From Monoraphidium neglectum (taxonomy: Eukaryota; Chlorophyta; Chlorophyceae; Sphaeropleales; Selenastraceae): a DNA stretch of 10,415 nucleotides. The notes under the pieces were generated by a model. It saw nothing but the letters and a program-made list of their open reading frames with translations. It was not told the origin of the DNA and did no database searches. The stretch is taken from positions 4,387 to 14,801 of the forward strand of contig NW_014012174.1 in NCBI RefSeq assembly GCF_000611645.1. The letters run 5' to 3'. Shown here one piece after another: positions 8,701 through 10,415 of this stretch (the first letter of the stretch is position 1; the number at the start of each line of letters is the position of its first letter). Both the position numbers and the translations under genes were made by a program.

Positions 8701-8817
8701 GGTCACCCAAAAAGCTGGCGACCTCCCTTCCCATTACTGGTGCAGTGGGACCGCAACCGCAAGCATGCCGACGAGATGGTTGACGTCATGCTGAGGTACG
8801 CACCAGGGACGTACTGA
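2781..8817 (+). CDS. Secreted/lysosomal acid-lipase-type alpha/beta hydrolase (16 exons)
   Basis: Exons: 2781-3227, 3709-3756, 3934-3962, 4249-4317, 4639-4779, 5025-5080, 5327-5366, 5571-5674, 6016-6068, 6516-6589, 6946-7022, 7326-7351, 7560-7647, 7929-8039, 8322-8476 and 8746-8817. They total 1590 nt (529 residues plus TGA), and every junction keeps frame with GT-AG introns. The family hydrolyses triacylglycerols or sterol esters, usually in secretory, vacuolar or lysosomal compartments. Visible motifs are [23 protein letters not shown] (around 150-172, the AB-hydrolase-associated lipase region), FLQHG (188-192, oxyanion region), a [12 protein letters not shown] block (223-234), GHSQG with Ser279, Asp471 in AEYDVL, and His502 in GHMDFVW. 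The N-terminus has a hydrophobic signal-peptide-like stretch (about 9-21) merging into an Ala run (22-34). N-x-S/T sites at 104, 206, 422 and 489 suit the secretory route. At 529 residues it exceeds the roughly 400 typical of animal members, because of about 145 extra N-terminal residues. Weakest points are exon 12 (7326-7351) and the exon 9 donor. Substrate cannot be read from sequence. Confidence 0.88.
2841..2882 (+). repeat. Poly-alanine tract at the lipase N-terminus
   Basis: GC-rich GCN codons encode 13 consecutive Ala residues (22-34) directly after the hydrophobic core VLLLALLAG. The tract probably contains or adjoins the signal peptidase site, so the mature N-terminus is uncertain. 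Confidence 0.75.
3228..3708 (+). other. Lipase intron 1 with long C-rich 3' tract and G-quadruplex motif
   Basis: The donor is GTATGG and the acceptor CCCAG before GGCTACCCC, phase 0. From about 3540 to the acceptor the coding strand is overwhelmingly pyrimidine. It contains two copies of the 9-mer CAGTTTCCC (3571-3588) and four regularly spaced C-tracts at 3629-3651. At 481 nt it is the longest intron of the gene. Confidence 0.8.
3629..3651 (-). other. G-quadruplex motif on template strand of lipase intron 1
   Basis: C-tracts at 3629-3632, 3636-3638, 3642-3644 and 3648-3651 are separated by exactly 3 nt each. On the minus strand this is G4-N3-G3-N3-G3-N3-G4, a textbook intramolecular quadruplex pattern. 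Folding is inferred from pattern only. Confidence 0.6.
5685..5779. repeat. Degenerate TGCA/CATG alternating purine-pyrimidine repeat
   Basis: About 95 nt built of recurring TGCATG, CACGCA and CACATGCATG words with near-continuous R-Y alternation. It is a degenerate microsatellite in lipase intron 8. Confidence 0.8.
5924..5977. repeat. Tandem repeat, six perfect CACGCCTGC units
   Basis: Six head-to-tail copies of the 9-mer CACGCCTGC, followed by a degenerate seventh (CACGGCTGT). It lies 38 nt before the intron 8 acceptor and contributes most of its pyrimidine-rich 3' side. Confidence 0.92.
6069..6515 (+). other. Lipase intron 9, G-rich, weak donor
   Basis: The donor used here is GTCACT after CTTGATCAG, the least consensus-like of the gene. 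The acceptor is GAGCCCAG before GTCCTGTCT. An alternative phase-0 donor, GTTTGT at 6078, would add three residues (VTG). The interior is G/T-rich with several scattered GGGTT words, and no coding potential fits the lipase. Confidence 0.65.
8477..8745 (+). other. Lipase intron 15 with GCGTGG-rich and GT-rich repeats
   Basis: The donor is GTGCGT after TTCGTG and the acceptor TGGTGCAG before TGGGACCGC, phase 0, joining GHMDFV to WDRNRK. The first 60 nt are reiterated GCGTGG words, and 8654-8698 is an alternating GT/GC stretch. Confidence 0.8.
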
Positions 8818-8839
8818 TGAAAATCAAAAAGATTCATCA
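8815..8839 (+). repeat. Imperfect hairpin overlapping the lipase stop codon
   Basis: TGATGAA (8815-8821) pairs with TTCATCA (8833-8839). An inner TC/GA pair forms after a 2-nt AA bulge, with an AAAAA loop. The stem starts with the stop codon TGA. Short and AT-rich, so probably weak. Confidence 0.45.
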
Positions 8840-9338
8840 TGGCTCATCAATCAACACACTGACGACTATGCCTGAGACGTCGCAAATTGTTCAGCACCAC
8901 CACCACCGCTTGCCCTGAGACAGTCATTGGGCACTGTTGGTCAGACCTGTCAATCAACTGCGTTGAGGTTTGACACACGCGCGCCGATTCCCCTGTTTAT
9001 GAACAGCGCCAGCCATTGCCTGGCAGCTGTGTGGCAGGCTTGGGCTGAGCAGGCCGGGCAGGCGGGAGGGGGCCGCACGAATGTTGACATGCCACAGCAA
9101 ACTCCTAGCTTCTTCTCTTTAAATTTGCTTGCATTTTCCTCTTATTGCGCACGCGTAGCGCTGCTGACTGGATGTGAGCGGGTTGGGCTTGCATGCTTGG
9201 GCTGCCAAGGCACACGCTTGCACGTACGCAAGAAGGTGGTGCATGTGGCCTCTCTTGCGCCCCACCATGTATTTGCGGGCCCGCTGCAGCAAGCTTCAAA
9301 GCACAGCGGCCGCAGCGCGGGTGGGATAAACGCGATGA

Positions 9339-9343
9339 TTACA
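9339..9343 (-). terminator. TGTAA polyadenylation signal candidate for the right-hand gene
   Basis: TTACA on the plus strand is TGTAA on the minus strand, about 740 nt beyond the stop codon at 10085. I found no nearer copy. If both this and the plus-strand signal at 9573 are used, the two transcripts overlap at their 3' ends. Confidence 0.4.
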
Positions 9344-9572
9344 GCAGGGGGATGGGGGGCAGCAGGTGCGTCGACGAGTTGCCCCTTTGCATCAACAGCC
9401 GTTGTGGCTTTGCGACAGCACCAGTGTTGCGGTGCCATGTGCGCCACAAGCCGGCTAGGACGGGCAAGGGAATGGCGCGCATGTGCGCACAACTCCGGTT
9501 TGTGTTGTTGCAGGGTCGGCCACATGATACGTTGGGCTGCCAAAGCAGGCTGTCAAGGCTGCAAGCAGGGGC

Positions 9573-9577
9573 TGTAA
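9573..9577 (+). terminator. TGTAA polyadenylation signal candidate for the lipase
   Basis: This is the first TGTAA on the plus strand after the lipase stop at 8817, in the context GCTGTAAAAT. TGTAA is the common green-algal polyadenylation signal. It implies a 3' UTR of roughly 770 nt, long but plausible for such algae. Confidence 0.45.
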
Positions 9578-10084
9578 AATATGGGTCAGCACGTCGGAGA
9601 AGAGGGCTCAAAGAAGAGCTTATGAAAGCGGGCGTCGACCGGCGGGGCGTCGTCAGGGGTGTGTGCAAACGCGCGGGCATGCGCAACAGCAGGGCGGCGG
9701 TGCCAGGGCCCACGCAACCAGCGGCCAGCGGTTGATCCCGCCGGCGCAACGACGCAGCAACGCGAGTCACGGCAAAGCAGCAAATCAGTGGCAAACCACC
9801 AATGCAAGGGGCAGGTGGGTACGGGAGGGGCCACTCGGCATGGAGCGAAGAGCACGCGGCGCCAGCCTGCTAGCAGGCCGCTGCCAACTTTTGCCGTCCC
9901 GCGCAGGGTGGATGGGGCGCCCTGCCAGTCAAGCGGTGGCGGCGCCAGCTGCGGGGCTGCAAGCACGGCGTGCCTGAGGGCGTCCGTGACAGCGGGTCAT
10001 AAACGAGGAATAAGGGAGTGAGGGGTCGCAAATGCGCCCGGGCCAGCAGGCCGTGCCCGCCAGGGCGCAAGGGGTGCGCGAGCG

Positions 10085-10415
10085 TCACAGCCACGCCGTG
10101 TTGCGCGCCGCGGTCGCCTCCTCTGGCGTCGGCACGTGCCGCAGCATCTCCTCGGACCCGATCTGCAGGTCCGAGGTTCGCACGTTCAGATCGCTGTTGG
10201 GCATGCCCATGTCCGTGCTCATCAGCACGGCGTCGTCCATGCCTTCGAGCTGGTTGAGGATCGACCCCAGGCTGCGAGCAGACTGCAGCTGCATCGCCTC
10301 AGGCACCGTATCCAAGCTGAGCGCCGGGGCCAGCGCCGCCGCCGCGCCGATCAGCCGCGCGACGGGCCCCGGCGGCGCCGGCGCCGCCTGCGCCGTCGCG
10401 GGCGCGGCGGCGGCC
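10085..10415 (-). CDS. Unidentified protein, C-terminal part (partial at right edge)
   Basis: Reading on the minus strand from the right edge, the frame is open for 109 codons and ends in TGA at 10087-10085. The first 33 visible residues are Ala/Pro-rich (AAAAPATAQAAPAPPGPV...). Then comes a sharply different, mixed-composition segment: DTVPEAMQLQSARSLGSI, LNQLEGMDDAVLMSTDMG, MPNSDLNVRTSDLQIG and SEEMLRHVPTPEE, ending ARNTAWL. The tail looks like a real, largely helical and acidic C-terminus after a low-complexity linker, as in many algal regulatory proteins. I do not recognise the family. No signal peptide, membrane segment or catalytic motif is visible. The start lies outside the window, and an intron within the Ala/Pro part cannot be excluded. 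Confidence 0.7.
   Translation of the reverse strand, partial: AAAAPATAQAAPAPPGPVARLIGAAAALAPALSLDTVPEAMQLQSARSLGSILNQLEGMDDAVLMSTDMGMPNSDLNVRTSDLQIGSEEMLRHVPTPEEATAARNTAWL

Larger units (their letters stand above)
8818..10084. other. Convergent intergenic region / 3' UTRs; no gene seen
   Basis: About 1.27 kb lies between the lipase stop and the stop of the right-hand minus-strand gene. The first 350 nt are more AT-rich than the rest of the window, as expected of a 3' UTR. Open frames here (for example plus 8927-9577) have no recognisable domain and show the Cys/Arg/Ala bias of chance frames in GC-rich DNA. I see no RNA gene or mobile element. Confidence 0.55.

Noticed and set aside
8927..9577. 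Plus-strand frame of 216 codons downstream of the lipase
   Set aside because: It has no known domain, random-looking composition and a poor start context, and lies where a 3' UTR is expected. Better explained as a chance frame in GC-rich DNA.
1..10415. Mobile element, viral insertion or novel defence system
   Set aside because: No transposase, integrase, reverse-transcriptase or terminal-repeat signature was seen on either strand, and the three genes have ordinary, unrelated roles where identifiable.

Overview
The window looks like nuclear DNA of a GC-rich green alga (Chlorophyta, plausibly Chlorophyceae; the genus cannot be named from this). The reasons are a gene split into many short exons with GT-AG introns of about 180-480 nt, G/C-rich codon use, long Gln, Ala and Pro runs, and TGTAA motifs, the usual green-algal polyadenylation signal. 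Nothing resembles a bacterial operon, prophage, insertion sequence or CRISPR array.

Layout. (1) Positions 1-2032, minus strand: the N-terminal and proline/glutamine-rich part of a PAT1-like mRNA-decapping factor. Its C-terminal region lies beyond the left edge, and its first exon and start codon could not be fixed. (2) About 2033-2780: a divergent intergenic region that must hold both promoters and probably the missing first PAT1 exon. (3) Positions 2781-8817, plus strand: a complete 16-exon gene for an acid-lipase-type alpha/beta hydrolase (gastric/lysosomal lipase family) of 529 residues, with signal peptide and full Ser-Asp-His triad. I assembled it by hand from splice phases and family resemblance. 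Its introns carry simple repeats and a G-quadruplex motif. (4) Positions 8818-10084: about 1.27 kb without a convincing gene, holding the 3' ends of two convergent genes. (5) Positions 10085-10415, minus strand: the last 109 codons of a gene I do not recognise.

The genes show no obvious shared pathway: one protein acts in cytoplasmic mRNA decay, one is a secretory-pathway lipase, one is unknown. I did not find a new biological system. The best leads are the lipase's very short exons and unassigned N-terminal extension, the glutamine tracts and uncertain splicing of the PAT1-like gene, and the unidentified right-hand gene.
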